From the NCBI RefSeq assembly GCF_018873765.1, contig NC_057925.1, positions 636,927 to 700,926 of the forward strand: 64,000 bases of DNA, given 5' to 3'. The notes below the pieces were generated by a model. It was not told the DNA's origin. It saw only the letters and a program-made list of their open reading frames with translations, and did not search any database. Positions 33,046 to 45,713 of this stretch are shown here, piece by piece. Position 1 is the stretch's first letter; every line of letters starts with the position of its first letter. This stretch comes from Telopea speciosissima. Taxonomy: Eukaryota > Streptophyta > Magnoliopsida > Proteales > Proteaceae. The position numbers were made by a program, and so were the translations under genes.

Positions 33046-35971
33046 ATGGAGGAGACAACAGTGATGAAGATACCTGGGAACGAGATCACCAAACTGGATA
33101 AATTTGATGGTTCGTTTTTCAAGCGTTGGAAAGGGAAGATGTATTTCTTTCTCACTGCTTTGCAGATTGCACATGTTCTGAATGAAGAGAAGCCAACAGC
33201 ACCGACAAACACCAGTGGAGAAACTTCAAATGGAGATACACCGATACAAAAACAGCAGCGCCAGAAGTGGGAACAAGACGACTTCATGTGCAAGGGCTAC
33301 ATTCTCAATGGGTTGTCAAACACACTTTATGATGTGTATGAACCCAAATTTGCAGACAGCACGTCGAGAGAACTGTGGGAGGATCTCAACAAAAAGTACA
33401 AAATTGAGGATGCTGGCAACAAGAAGTTTCTTGTAAGTAAGTTATTTGATTACAGAATGGTAGGTAATAAGTCTATTATTTCATAAACTTATGAGTTGCA
33501 AGATCTCATTAATCAAATAATCTCTGAGGGTCATTCTCTTTATGAGTCTTTTCAAGTATCTACAATTATTTCTAAGTTACCTCTTGTTTAGAAAGACTGT
33601 CGAAAAGAGTTGAAACAAAAGAAAGATGTAATGACTATGCAAGAGCTGATAAAGTATATCCAAGTTGAAGAGAATTCTCACAAATTGGATAAACTTGAAT
33701 TGGAGGAAAAATCTCCAAAGGCTCATGTTATAGAAAATGCATCTTCTAAGGGCAAAAAGAGAAAGTTTGATGGGAAAGGATCTGTTTCGAAAAAGAAGAA
33801 GGGTAGTTTTACTAACCCTAAAGCGACTTGCTGGAAATGCAAAAAAGCCGATCATTTCAAGAAATAGTGTCGAGTTTAGGAGAAGCAACAAAATGACCAA
33901 ACCAACATTGTTGACAATGATGATAGGGCTGCTGTGATATCTGAAGCATTCACAGTTGGTGATGATGATGAATGGTGGATAGATTCTGGTGCAATCAAAC
34001 ACTTTGCCAAGAACAAAAATCTGTTCAAAGTTTATGAACCTATAGCAAATGGACAAGATCTCTTTGTGGGAAATTCTTCAACTATTAAGGTCATAGGTAA
34101 AGGTACAGTGGTTCTGAATCTCACCTCCGAAAAGAAGCTTACTTTGAATGATGTACTTCATGTTCCTGATATTAGGAAGAATTTAATTTCTGTAAATTTG
34201 CTTGACAAACATGGATTTAAAAATCCTGTTTAAGTCAGGGAACATCATCATGTCCAAAGGGAGAATTTATGTTGGAAAAGGTTATGCATCGAATGGCATG
34301 TATAAGTTTACTGTGATTAATGGAAATCCATCTTCTGCTTACATTGTTTCTACTTTTGATACATGACATTCTAGACTTGGGCATGTTAATTATAAGTACA
34401 TGAGAAATATGGTTAAATTAGATTTATTACCGGAATGCACATCTTCTAGTCAAGACAAATGTTCTGTATGCATCAAGTCTAAAATTGCTAGGAAGTCTTT
34501 TAAGAAAGTAGAAAAGAATACACAACTCTTAGAATTGGTACATTCTGATTTGTGTGAGTTAGACGATATTCTAACTAGAGGTGGTAAAAGATATTTCATC
34601 ACTTTTATAGATGACTGTTCGAAATATACATATGTATATCGGTTAAGGACTAAAGATGAGGCCTTGGAGAAATTCAAAATCTACAAAGCCGAAGTTGAAA
34701 ATCAATTAAACCGTAAGATTAAAATCTTACGAACTGATAGAGGAAGGGAATATTTCTCTACTGATGATTTCTGTGAAATTTATGGAATTATCCATCAAAC
34801 AACGGCACCCTATAGTCCTCAACAGAATGAAGTAGCAGAAAGAAAAAATAGGACTCTAACAGAAATGGTGAATACACTTTTACTTACTTCTGACTTACCA
34901 AAGAATTTATAGGGAGAAGCATTAATGACTGTTTGTCATATACTTAACCGTATACCCCATAAAAAGACTAATATCACTCCCTATGAATATTGGATGAAGA
35001 GAAAACCTTCTCTTTGATATTTCAAAGTATGGGGATGTAGAGCATTAGTAAGATTAACTGATCATAAAAGACCTAAATTAGGTGAAAAGATAATTGAATG
35101 TATTTTCATGGGCTATGCCCAACATAGCAAGGCCTATAGATTCCTAACGATGGAATCTACAGAGACCGTTAGCCAAAATACAATTTTAGAATCTAGAGAT
35201 GCTAAGTTCTTTGAGGATTCATTCTCTAGAAAACGAAAGAATGAAGATATAAACAAGGAGGATCAAGATCCTGTTCAATCAAACTCTGAGAATAATGAGA
35301 GTGTTGAACTAAGAAGAAGCAAAAGAGTTAGAGTAGAAAAATCCTTTGGCCCAGATTTCTATCAATTCTTGGTAGAAGGAAATAGAAATAAAGTTACATA
35401 TTCTTGTGTGTATAATGTTGAACATGATCCATTAACTTTTTGAAAAGCCATGAATTCTCAAGATTCTGTCTTTTGGCAAGAAGCTATAAATGATGAAATA
35501 GATTCTCTCATGGGTAATAAAACATGGGTTTTAACAGATTTACCTCCTGGATTTAAACCTTTTGGTTGTAAATAGATCTTCAAGCGAAAGTTTAAAGCTG
35601 ATGGAACCATTGATAAGTTTAAAGCTAGGCTTGTAGCCAAGGGCTTTAAGCAAAAGGAAGGTATTGACTATTTCGATACATATGCTCCAATTGCTAGAAT
35701 TAGTACAATTAAATTGTTAATTGCTTTAGCATCGATTAATAAACTTGTTATACACCAAATGGATGTTAAAACTGCTTTTCTAAATGGAGATTTAGAAGAA
35801 GAAGTTTACATGGAACAACCTGAAGGGTTTGTTTTGAAAGGCCAGGAGAGTAAGGTTTGTAAATTAGTCAAATCTTTATATGGTCTAAAACAAGCTTCTA
35901 AGCAATGGCATGATAAATTTGACCAAAAGGTTATAGCAAATCACATGTGGATAATACAGCTTTTGGATTGA
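33046..35971 (+). pseudogene. Copia element 1 Gag-Pol, 5' part (Gag to RT)
   Basis: Gag begins at 33046 (ETTVMKIPGNEITKLDKFDG) and includes a zinc knuckle CWKCKKADHFKK near 33830 whose last Cys follows a TAG. The protease core WWIDSGA lies near 33975. A GAG-pre/integrase segment with SRLGHVNY, then IDDCSKYTYVY and DRGRE (34560-34900), follows. RT begins near 35450 and reaches VKSLYGLKQASKQWHDKF before the nested insertion. Stops occur at about 33484, 33590, 33866, 34365, 34911, 35018, 35441 and 35571, and a one-base slip lies in the A run near 34219. The RT catalytic box is missing. Confidence 0.9.
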
Positions 35972-36151
35972 TAGAATTCTACAGCTATTAGATTGATAGA
36001 CTCCCTGATTTTATTCTTTAATTCATTCTTTCCATATTCTTTTGATTTGATTTTCTTACCTTGTATAGATTCATTCTATCTTGTATATAAATGTAAAGTC
36101 ATATCAATGAAATAGACAAGTAATTCACACAATCTGATTCCAATTTTAATA

Positions 36152-36162
36152 TGGTATCAGAC
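36152..36162 (+). promoter_or_regulatory. tRNA-iMet primer-binding site of copia element 2
   Basis: TGGTATCAGAC immediately follows the LTR and matches the plant copia consensus TGGTATCAGAGC except near its end. It would bind the 3' end of initiator tRNA-Met. Confidence 0.85.
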
Positions 36163-36222
36163 TAATCCGATCCTCTCACCACTCATCTCCTACATCATCT
36201 TCTTCTTCCTCATTTCATCTCC

Positions 36223-39200
36223 ATGGATCCCACCGAGGCTGCTGCCCAAGCTACCGCCGAGGCTACTGCTGCCCAGGCTGCTGCTCCCCAGGCCGCTGCT
36301 TAGGCTGCCTCCTTGCAAACCACTGATTTGGATGGGTCCTCCCCATTCTTTATCCACCACTCTGACAACCCCGGTGCTGTGCTGGTTACCCAACCTCTGA
36401 AGGGCGACAATTACCCCACCTGGAGCCGCGCCATGCACATGGCTCTTGAGGCCAAACATAAGCTGGGTTTTATTGATGGTTCTATTCCTCAACCTGATGC
36501 AACCTCCCCTAAGTTTCTTCTCTGAAAGCGTTGCAACAGCATGGTCCTTTCATGGATCGCAAATTCCCTGGACACCGACATTGCACATAGTGTCCTTTAT
36601 GCCTCTTCTGCCCATGAGGTTTGGGTCGACCTTCACGATCGCTTCTCTCAAAAGTATGCCCCACCCATCTTTGAGATCCGTCGTTCCATTTCCAACCATC
36701 ACCAAGGCGCGTCCTCCTTGGCCACTTACTACACACTTCTCAAAGGTTTTTGGGACGAGCTTGCGTCCTATGACTCTTATCCAGCATGCACCTGCGGTGT
36801 TCTTCAACACCATTCTGAACTACTTCAGCGCGATCGCCTTCTTGAATTTTTGATGGGTCTTAATGATTCATACACTTCGATCCGCAGCCAGCTACTTCTG
36901 ATGGACCCGCTACCTTCCATCAACCTTGCATATTCTCTATTGCTCCAAGAAGAACGCCAACGCTCCATACTGGCGGCACCTGAACCATCTCTTACTCAAT
37001 CGGCCCTTGCTGCACAGGGCCGTCCCAACAATAAATCTGGCCGCCCTAAACCTCATTACCACTGTGATTTTTGTGGTCTTGATGGTCACTGTGAGTCCTA
37101 TTGCTTCAAGAAACATGGGTACCCACAGAAGAACTCCGCTAAGGCTGCCGCGCCTACTACATCCAACCCAGTTCGCTCTCTGCAGGCCTCCATGGTCGAT
37201 GTTCCTACTATGCCTGCTCCTACCTTCACCACGGATCAGTATAATCAGATCCTTGCACTTATTCAATCTGGTAATATGACTCCCTTGGCCAATGCCGCAG
37301 GTAATATTGCCCATTCTAATATTTGGATTATCGATTCGGGGGCCATGCACCATATGGCATCTGATTTCTCTCTTTTTCAGTCACACACCATCAAGCCTTA
37401 TACCTCTCCGATCACCTTGCCCACTGGGCATCGTGCTTCGGTCACCCATATTGGCACTTGTCTTCCCGTTCCTACATTGCCATTACAAAATGTTCTTTTT
37501 GTTCCCTCTTTTAATTTTAATCTCATCTCTGTCAAACAACTTGTTCAATCACTTAATTGTTCAGCCATATTCACTACTACTCATTGTTTTTTCCAGGACC
37601 TACAAACGAAGGAGACGATTGGACTGGGTAAGGCTCATGGAGGTCTATACATCTTGGATGATGCAAATACCCCACCCCTTGCCGCTTTTACCACTTCCCC
37701 CACCCCAAGTCTTTGGCATTATCGCCTTGGACACCCCTCAAACGATGTTTTTCAGCTTTTAAATAACATTGCCCCTAAAATAACTATATCCAATAAACAT
37801 GTTTGTCATATTTGCCCTTTAGCTAAGCAGACCCGTTTACCTTTTCCAAGGAGTGTGATCTCATCGATTAAATGTTTTGACTTAATACATTGCGATATTT
37901 GGGGGCCATACGTTGTTCCCGCCCGATGTGGTGCACATTTTTTTCTCACCATTGTTGATGATTTCTCTAAGTGCACTTGGGTTTACTTACTAAACCATAA
38001 GTCTGATGCTTGGCCACAATTGCAGAATTTTTTCTCAATGATACACTCCCAATTTGGGAGCCAAATAAAACAGATCCGATCCGACAATGGTCGGGAATTT
38101 TTTAACCATGCTTCCCACCAATTTTTCAACACCCATGGAGTTATCCATCAACATAGTTGCGTTGACATCCCTCAACAAAATGGGGTTGTCGAACGCAAAC
38201 ATCGCCACCTCCTCAATGTTGCTAGGGCCCTCTCTTTTCAAGCCCACCTCCCATCGGAATTTTGGGGTGACTGCATCCTCACCGCCACACATCTTATTAA
38301 CCGCTTACCCACCAAAGTTTTACACCACAAATCACCCATTCAGGTCCTCACCAACAAACCACCAGTTTACAATCACCTTCGGACTTTTGGGTGCCTTTGC
38401 TATTGCCACACCCACAATTCGATCAAAAATAAATTTGATCCACGAGCCTCTCCATGCGTTTTTATTGGTTACCCATATGCTCAGAAGGGCTACAAGGTCT
38501 ATGACCTCTCCACTCGCAAAGTATTTGTCAGTCGAGAAATCACATTCTATGAAGCCATTTTCCCATTTCATACTAACTCTACCCATTCCGACCCCCGCAG
38601 CCTTCCCTTACCAGTGATGGATTCCACCACTGATTACCCAATACCCATGCCATCACCCACACCGCCGGTTCCCAACCCTCCACCTGCACCTGTTGCACCA
38701 GTTCCCCAACCCAATCTAGACCCACCTCCACTTGTCCCCCCACCACCCGAACCCACTCTACCTCCAGTAAATCCACCACCCACGCCCCCCTCCACCCCCA
38801 ATAATCCCTCTCAGATGCTCCCTAAGAACCCTACAACAGCCATTGCATCTCAAGGACTACCAGTGTTCAGTCGCTACCCACCCTTCGTTTCCTTCCGCTG
38901 CAGGAACTCTCTCTCCCACCATTTCTCTCATTTCTTATCATATGCTCTCACCCTCTCATTTTCAGTTTATCAGGTCACTCTCTACCATCAAGGAGCCAAC
39001 TAGTTTTTCAAAGGCTTCTCTATCCCCAGATTGGAAGGAGGCAATGCAGGCTGATTTCAAGGCTCTTGAGCTTAATAACACATGGCTTCCTGGCAGTGGT
39101 TCGCAAAGCTCTCCACGGCACTTATTCGCCTAGGTTTCACCCAATCCAAGGCTGATTACTCATTATTTTTTCAAGGTCGAGATGCATCTGCTATCTATAT

Positions 39201-39760
39201 TCTAGTGTACTTTGATGACATCCTTATCACCGACCCAAACACCAGTGCCATTGTTGCCCTCAAAGTAACCTTGCATCAGCAATTTCGCCTCAAGGACCTT
39301 GGCCCAGTCAAGTACTTTCTAGGCGTTGAGGTGGCCCGGTCTCGCCATGGCATATTTCTAAATCAGCGACAATACACCTTGGACATTCTTTCGGATATGA
39401 ATTTTACAGAGGCCCGACACACAGCTTTCCCTATGGAACAACACCTCAAATTATCTACATCCGAGGGTGAGTTACTCGCTGATGCAAGTCCATACCGCCG
39501 GTTGATTGGTCGGCTGATTTATCTCACTATCACACGGCCCGATATAGTTCACAGTGTTACACTATTGAGCCAATTCATGCATCAGCCCCGCCAACCCCAC
39601 ATGGACACTGCAACTAGGCTTCTTCGGTACTTGCACAGCACGGTCGGACAAGGCATCTTACTCTCCTCTTCTAGCACTCTCACATTACGCGCTTATTGTG
39701 ATTCCGACTGGGCTAGTTGCCCTGAGACCAGACGCTCCACCAGCGGCTATATGATCATTC
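36223..39760 (+). pseudogene. Copia element 2 Gag-Pol, with premature stops and RT deletion
   Basis: The frame opens at ATG 36223 with an Ala-rich leader. A TAG at 36301 and a TGA at 36523 interrupt the Gag part (GDNYPTWSRAMHMALEAKHK). From 36541 the same frame runs 820 codons: Gag, a zinc knuckle CDFCGLDGHCESYC (36.8-37.1 kb), protease WIIDSGAMHHM (37.33 kb), GAG-pre LWHYRLGHPSND, and integrase with HCDIWGPY, DDFSKCTWVYL and SDNGREFF (37.9-38.1 kb), then a Pro-rich linker. RT starts near 39030 (WKEAMQADFKALELNNTW) but jumps directly to the palm segment at 39085, losing roughly 130 codons. The catalytic YFDD is present at 39208. RNase H is cut short. Confidence 0.9.
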
Positions 39761-39762
39761 TA

Positions 39763-40481
39763 TTAGATTAATTCCTAATAAAGAGAATTGTATATCTCAA
39801 TTGGAATACTCTAGTATCATTGGGAGCTTAATGTATGTCATGCAGTACACTCGTCCTGATATAGCTTTTGCAGTTGGTGTTTTGAGTAAGTTTACTTATA
39901 ATCCTGGACAAATTCATTGGAATGCGGTTTCTAAAGTACTTAAGTACTTAAAGGGTACAATGAATTATGCATTAAGTTATAAGAATTTTTTTGCAGTACT
40001 AGAAGGATACACAGATGCAAATTAGATTACAGGATCCGATGAATCAAAGTCCATAAGTGGTTGGATATTTACCTTGTGTGGAGGATCAATATCTTAGGGA
40101 TCCAAGAAACAGACTGTGGTTTCACACTCCACTATGGAATCTGAGTTTATTGCTTTAGCAATGACAGTAAAGCAAGCAGAATGGCTTAGGGACCTATTAA
40201 CAGAGATTCCTCTGTAACCTAAGCCAATGCCTGCTATATCAATAACTTGTGATAATGAAGCAACATTATCAAGGGCTTATAATAAAGTTTACAATGGAAA
40301 GTCAAGGCATATCAGTTTAAGACATAGCTATGTAAGAGAACAACTCATCAAGGGAGTTGTGACTATTAGTTATGTAAAGTCAAAGAAAAATTTGGCTGAT
40401 CCCTTTACAAAAGGCCTAGGCAGGGAAGTGGTATGGAAGACTTCCAGGGAGATGGGTTTGAAGCTTTTAAATGAGAGATAA
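39763..40481 (+). pseudogene. Copia element 1 Pol, 3' part (RT end and RNase H)
   Basis: Element 1 resumes after the nested insertion with SIIGSLMYVMQYTRPDIAFA, then the RNase H region containing YTDAN, GSDESKSISGW, LSRAYNKVYNGKSRHI and the C-terminal FTKGLGREV. Stops at about 40023, 40097 and 40216 fall where Trp or Gln codons are expected. The region between 40481 and the 3' LTR (40482-41036) is a non-coding spacer ending in the short purine tract TGAGGGAAAT. Confidence 0.9.
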
Positions 40482-41036
40482 CCTGCAAGTGGAAACCAAC
40501 TAGACACTAGACCAACATCTAGTCATCTAGTTCAATGAAAAAACACCTGTAGTAATAACCGGTTATGCACTTAATTAGTAAAGATAATATCTCTTGTCAT
40601 CTCAAGGTAGTGCATGTATGTATGGAGAAACAGACAGAAGATAGGATCAATCCTTTAATGAATCTATATCCTATAGAAAATGCAAGTCATACATTTGCAT
40701 ATTATTAGATTCACCTATATAAGTACAGGAAGTGGGACCGCTTTTGCGATATTTAAAGCTTGTCTCTAAGGCACTTATGAAAACCTAAGATGAAAACACA
40801 AGGCCATAAATGTGCGAGTATTTTTTAAACTATGTCAAGTAAATCATATGTCTAGTATATGAGATTTATCGCTATAAATTCTAAGTTCAAGGCCTCATCC
40901 ATTTTGATTTTGACAAGTCCTAATGTATTTTGACAACATGAAGGTTCAAGTTGAAAGACACCTTTATGTATATATGATTTAAAGGTACAGAGAAGTTATT
41001 GACTGAGACTCAATTATTTTAAAAATTGAGGGAAAT

Positions 41037-41688
41037 TGTTGGAATTTTTTTCAATAATTATGTGGACGATTTTGGGTCATTCTTTGGTCCAATGTTGGTC
41101 TGATTTTTTGGCGGTTTTGGGTCATTCTTTGGTTCAATGTTGACCTGGTTTTTTGGCTAAGGGACATGTATCTTCAAAGAGACATATCTAAGGGACATGT
41201 ATCTTCAAAGAAACATATCCATTTGTAAAGGTGCATTCATAGCACTTGGATTGGAATCTTTTAATCTAATCCATTGAACCAAGAGACACACCTACACCAT
41301 GGGGTACCTTCAAGAGAGACTTACATATGAGTGCTTGGATTAGAATCTTTTAATCCTATCCACTCATGTCAATGGACACACCCATTCTATGAGGTGTCTT
41401 GAAGGGATACATCCACCACTATAAATAGAGGTGAAATGGACAGCCCAAATCATTCAATTTTAGTGGTACGATTTCAGTCAGTCAGACATTAACAAATTCT
41501 CTGATAGTTTCAAGTGATTACTGTCTCTGCAAATCAGTAATCAATCCAGCCTGTTTTATCTTGGTAGGCAGATTTGCTGCAACCCAGTGCAGTAATACGG
41601 TGCAAATACTGTCTTAAGGACAGAGCATTCTCGTTCGACTCAGGCTATCTCTCCATCCTCTCCTTCCTTTGATATTAGTTTTCTAACA
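41037..41688 (+). repeat. 3' LTR of copia element 1
   Basis: 652 bp, TGTTGG to TTCTAACA, with a 10-bp deletion relative to the 5' LTR near the ACATATC repeats. It retains the TATA box and the CAAATACTGTCTTAAG segment. Confidence 0.95.
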
Positions 41689-41693
41689 GGTTT

Positions 41694-43440
41694 CAACTTA
41701 ACACTGAACTTGCCTCCACATTATCAGAGTAGATGAGTAGTAATTCACAATCATTGATGCCAGTGAATTTCTGTTTTTAGCTTCAAATATTATGTTATAA
41801 CACAATTGCTAATTTCAGCTCTTGAGGGGGTTGCAAAAGACTGCAACAATTTAATTTACAGCCATCTTTTTTGTTCTCTTAACTGTGAGCAGGGCTTCAG
41901 CCAACCACGGATTCCTACCTAACCCACTCACCTAGCCCCCACCCCCCACCTCCAAAAAAAAACCAAATATTCTCTGTGCCGGGGGCGCAGACTGCACTCA
42001 GACACATGGGGTGAATGAAATGACCATCCTGCCCCCCTGCATACCCAGCCCTTGTGTCTGGGCGCAGATTGAGCGAGGTCTATTGGATTCTCATAATCAA
42101 AATGACAGTGCAAAAGTCCAATATGAAGAGGAAATTTAGAACATTTTAGGACGACATTGAACCACAAAAGGAGAGCGAATTCAGTTTTGACATCCCAATC
42201 AAACAATACAATAGGGTTTGGATTTTACAGAACCCACACCGTGGAAAGTGTTTGGGGCCTTGTTGAGTGGCAAAGTATAATATTCCACTCCATTAATAAG
42301 AGTAAATTAACTTCCCATCTTTGATTCTATTTGATACCGAGACACACGGGGCAAAATGACCAACTCGCCCCCATGAAATGTCTGGCAGGACTAGGAGCCA
42401 CGCCATTTTTAGTTTAATCTTTGGGCTGCATCAGTGATGGTAAGATGGGAGAAGGAGGTGAGAGAGGAATGAGGGAAGGGAGACGGTGAGAGAGAGGGGG
42501 CATAGTATTAGGTTGGGTCATAAGTTTGAGAGAAAGAAGCAGAGTGGAGAGCTTTATTCGGGTAGTTTGGTCAAGAACAAATTGGAAACTACTAGGAGAT
42601 TCTATCCAAAATGGAAGTTTGAACAAATTGGAAACTACTAAATAAGATATTTCAGTATCTCTTAGTTGGAGAAAATCTAGATGAGGGAGAGAGAAAGGGG
42701 GATCAGGGATGTGTGAGATAGAGAGGGAAACGGTAAATGTGAGAGATATGGTTGGGAATTGGGATTAAAGAAAGAGAAAGATATGATAGACGTGAAAAGG
42801 GGAGAGATTTAAGGGGAATGGGAGAGACAATAGAGAATGAGAGAGAATTATACGATGAAAGCTTAAGAATCCCCAAGTTAACAACTTATTAGAAATTATT
42901 TTAGAGTCGGTAAGGCCAAGACTACAAAAGTCTTCGAAGTGAAGACACCAGCTCCTGTTGTTGCAGTAGCAGAGCACAGGCGGCGGCGGAGGAGGTAAAT
43001 CTCTCTCTCTCTCTCGCTCTCTCTCTCTCAGAGAATATTAAACCAAAAGCCATACGGGCACCCTTCTCTTTTCATTGAAACTCCCTCACGAACATAATTG
43101 GCCTGGCTTCAAAGATGTAAAGGACAAAGCTCCTTAAGAGTCGTCGATGCTTCAAAGTTCAAACCCAAATGAGATTTTAAACCTCGGGAACCTGAAATCC
43201 CCAATTTCACCTTCCCGAAGCTGCTGATTGGTATTCAACTTCTTCGATGAAGGAATTTAGAAGTTAGGACGTAGGGTTGGAATGTAACTTCTCTGAAGAT
43301 GGACTACCATTACAACAATCCGAGATTTTCAGCGCGCCTCTGATTCAAGGATTTAGGACGGACTTGAGATTGGGATTCATCTCCTTTATCATACCTTACT
43401 TCTCTTTTAACTAATTATGATTTGATTTGATTTGAATTGA
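41694..43440. other. Non-coding stretch with MITE-like debris and a CT run
   Basis: GC-rich islands at 41975-42072 and 42335-42412 (ATGACCATCCTGCCCCCC; AAATGACCAACTCGCCCCC) look like remains of the foldback family, without paired arms. GAACAAATTGGAAACTACTA is directly repeated at 42577-42596 and 42622-42641. A purine-rich block spans 42440-42880. A CT microsatellite at 43001-43029 may belong to the leader of the F-box pseudogene. Confidence 0.5.
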
Positions 43441-43455
43441 AATATATATGCAGGA

Positions 43456-44800
43456 ATGATGATGAGCAGGGCCTGCAGCCCTCGTAGTAGCTGCAATACT
43501 TTGATCAACTGTGTCTTTGGATCCATTAATTGTGTATCAAAGAGGTGGCGCCACCTTATTACCGACCCTAGTTTCCATAACAATAGAAGAAGAAGAAGAA
43601 CACGGAGCAACAAGAAGCGATAGTGTCCTCTTGGGCTTCTTCCAAGCCCCAACAATGAACATCCCCTTTTTTGATACGATTGGCAAACCTATTTGGGAAT
43701 TCTTGGCAATACCACAAAAAGTGACAAGTTCAGAAGTTTCAGATTTGATACTCAGTTTGAAATCAAGTCCAGAAATTCTCAATGAGATTGGCTACTTCAT
43801 CTGTTCTTCCAATGGCCTTTTCCTGATCCGCGGTCGCCACCCTACTGTACCGACTTATTACATATATAACCCTTTAACCATGGAGTCCTACCAACTTCCT
43901 CCTCCTCCCCCTCTTCCTCCTAATGAGCTGCAGCAGCAATCGCTCAGGCGACCGGTCAATATGGGTCTTGTTGTTGTTCCTGTAAACGATGATGATGTAT
44001 GCTTTCCCAATGCTGCTGCCGCTGCTTCTTCAATACAATACATAAACAAGAGATACAAAAACAAAGTGGTGCGTGCAGAGACCTTATTACCCAGCCATTC
44101 AAACTAGTATCTGAACAATAGTAGGTCAATTGAGATTGCGACTTCCTCCTCGGAGACGGGCGAATGGCGGTTATCCACTGCAGCAGTCACTGTTGAGACG
44201 TATCAACAATTCTTACAGCCAGTGACTATGAAGGTCAGTGTGACAAGAGGAGTCATTCACTGGATGAATTATGACTTTTCTTGTAACGGTGGCGATGGCA
44301 GTATTGCTGGTGGCGGTGGCATCTTAGTGTACGATCCGTATAACAGAGGAGATGATGATGATGATGATGATGAGCACTCTATAGAGATGATTAAGCCTAC
44401 TTCATATGATGAATACGAGGACTACTACTCCCTACCTTGGGTCACAGGGGAGTCTACCGACGGCCAACTCCAGTTGGCAGCTAGAATTACTCATTGTAAT
44501 GCAATTAAGGTTTGGGTTTTCGATTCAAACAAGTGGGATTGGTGTTTGAGAAGTGTTTTCGGTACAATTGATAATTCTGAAGTCATTGATATTTACTCTT
44601 GCAGTCTAGTGGCGTTCCACCCTCATAACCCCCAAGCTCTGTTTATCAGTATCCATGGTTACATCTACCTGCATCATTTCTCCGAAGGGAAAGAGGAAGC
44701 GAAACATTCTGTAAAAGCAGAAGCAGAAGCTGTTCATTGCGGTTACCGTTGCTACGTCAGAGACTACGGTAACCTACAACCCTACTTTCTCCCACTTTAA
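43456..44800 (+). pseudogene. F-box protein gene, disrupted (frameshift and internal stop)
   Basis: F-box proteins link targets to the SCF ubiquitin ligase. An acceptor-like ATATGCAG precedes the ATG at 43456. The first frame gives NCVSKRWRHLITDPSF, the typical end of an F-box, but the preceding helix is poorly conserved. After about 50 codons the reading must shift by one base (near 43580-43620) to continue with SVLLGFFQAP and the kelch-like associated region (GYFICSSNGLFLIRG, YYIYNPLT). A TAG at 44105 interrupts that frame, which then resumes unchanged to a stop at 44800 (HWMNYDF, VWVFDSNKWDW, VAFHPHNPQALFI). A single frameshift plus one stop suggests fairly recent loss of function, or assembly errors. 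Confidence 0.75.
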
Positions 44801-44825
44801 TCCATCCATCCATCCATCTATATAA

Positions 44826-45325
44826 TATCCTATTAGTTTTCGGACAGATTCCAATAATATCCTATCCGTTAACATCTTTACTGTGTATGTTTTGTTGATG
44901 AGGGAACTTAAGTATTCAACAACTACGTACCCTTTCTTCTACCCTTCTTGGTCTCTGATTTTCTTACGTTTTTTATTTTTTATTTGATCTTTTATTTATT
45001 TTAATAGATATGTGATTCCATATATCACAATGCATAAAACAATATATATAAACCAATAGAAAATCTAGAAAAAGAATCACATTATCTAACTTATAAAATT
45101 GTAAAAAAAAAAAAAAAAAAAACTTAATCGGATAAACGGACACAAAGATATATTTCTAACATTTATTACTGTTAGATTGCTAAACGAAACGGATAATAAT
45201 CGATCGGATAGGGGGGACTATCATATTCGTATCAGATTAGTTTTCAGATGGATTCGGATTCTTCTAAACGGATAAGAACGCGGGTCGAATACGGATTTTT
45301 GAATATCCATTGACATTTGTACTTA
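44826..45325. mobile_element. hAT-like MITE copy, degraded ends
   Basis: The interior matches the element at 47729-48342: AATAGATATGTGATTCCATA, the AATATATATAAACCAATAG block, and GATAGGGGG-ACTATCATATTCGTAT followed by GGATTCGGATTCT. The right end CATTGACATTTGTA is a diverged form of that element's end, and the left end cannot be fixed. It begins only about 25 bp after the F-box pseudogene stop. Confidence 0.7.
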
Positions 45326-45713
45326 TGAGTTTCACTTGTTTAGGACGAGGCTTACCCAAGTATTTCATCCTGTATTGGCTTGAAGACTCGTTGCGGCTTA
45401 TACGTATTAGTATTGGTGTTAATCGATACGATACGGATATCATGAACTGATACCATGAAGTACCTCTAAGTCTCTAACCCCTTTCAATAGTTGTCGACAT
45501 CAATTTTTATTGTTCTTGGGAGGGGGGTAGAGTATGAAGGTGGTCCTAATCTTCGGCCTTTTTTGCGCAAAGTGGCTCTTATCAAGATTCGATCAAACCC
45601 ACCAAGCATTTGCCCTAGCAACCCTTCATGAACAAGACAGTAAATAAATTGGTTGGGTCAGGGTTGAGGGTGTCTAATAAGCTTTGATCCTTTTGACATG
45701 ATAATTTTTAGTA

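Larger units (their letters stand above)
35946..39760 (+). mobile_element. Copia element 2, nested in element 1, 3'-truncated and internally deleted
   Basis: It begins with a 206-bp LTR (35946-36151: TGTGGATAATACAGC to TTTTAATA) with TATATAAA near 36093. A canonical initiator-Met primer site TGGTATCAGA follows directly at 36152. No 3' LTR or polypurine tract is present. The element stops inside RNase H near 39760, where element 1 sequence resumes (IPNKENCISQLEYSS). About 100-130 codons of element 1 RT are lost at the junction, so insertion was accompanied or followed by deletion. Confidence 0.85.
32360..41688 (+). mobile_element. Ty1/copia LTR retrotransposon (TNT1-94-like), complete but inactivated, with nested copia inside
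   Basis: Two LTRs (32360-33023 and 41037-41688) start TGTTGGAATTTTTT and are roughly 95% alike. The whole is flanked by the 5-bp target duplication GGTTT (32355-32359, 41689-41693). The internal order is Gag, zinc knuckle, protease, integrase, reverse transcriptase, RNase H, as in Ty1/copia. A second copia element occupies 35946 to about 39760 and replaced the middle of the RT domain. Many stop codons abolish coding. The LTR divergence implies insertion well in the past. Confidence 0.95.
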
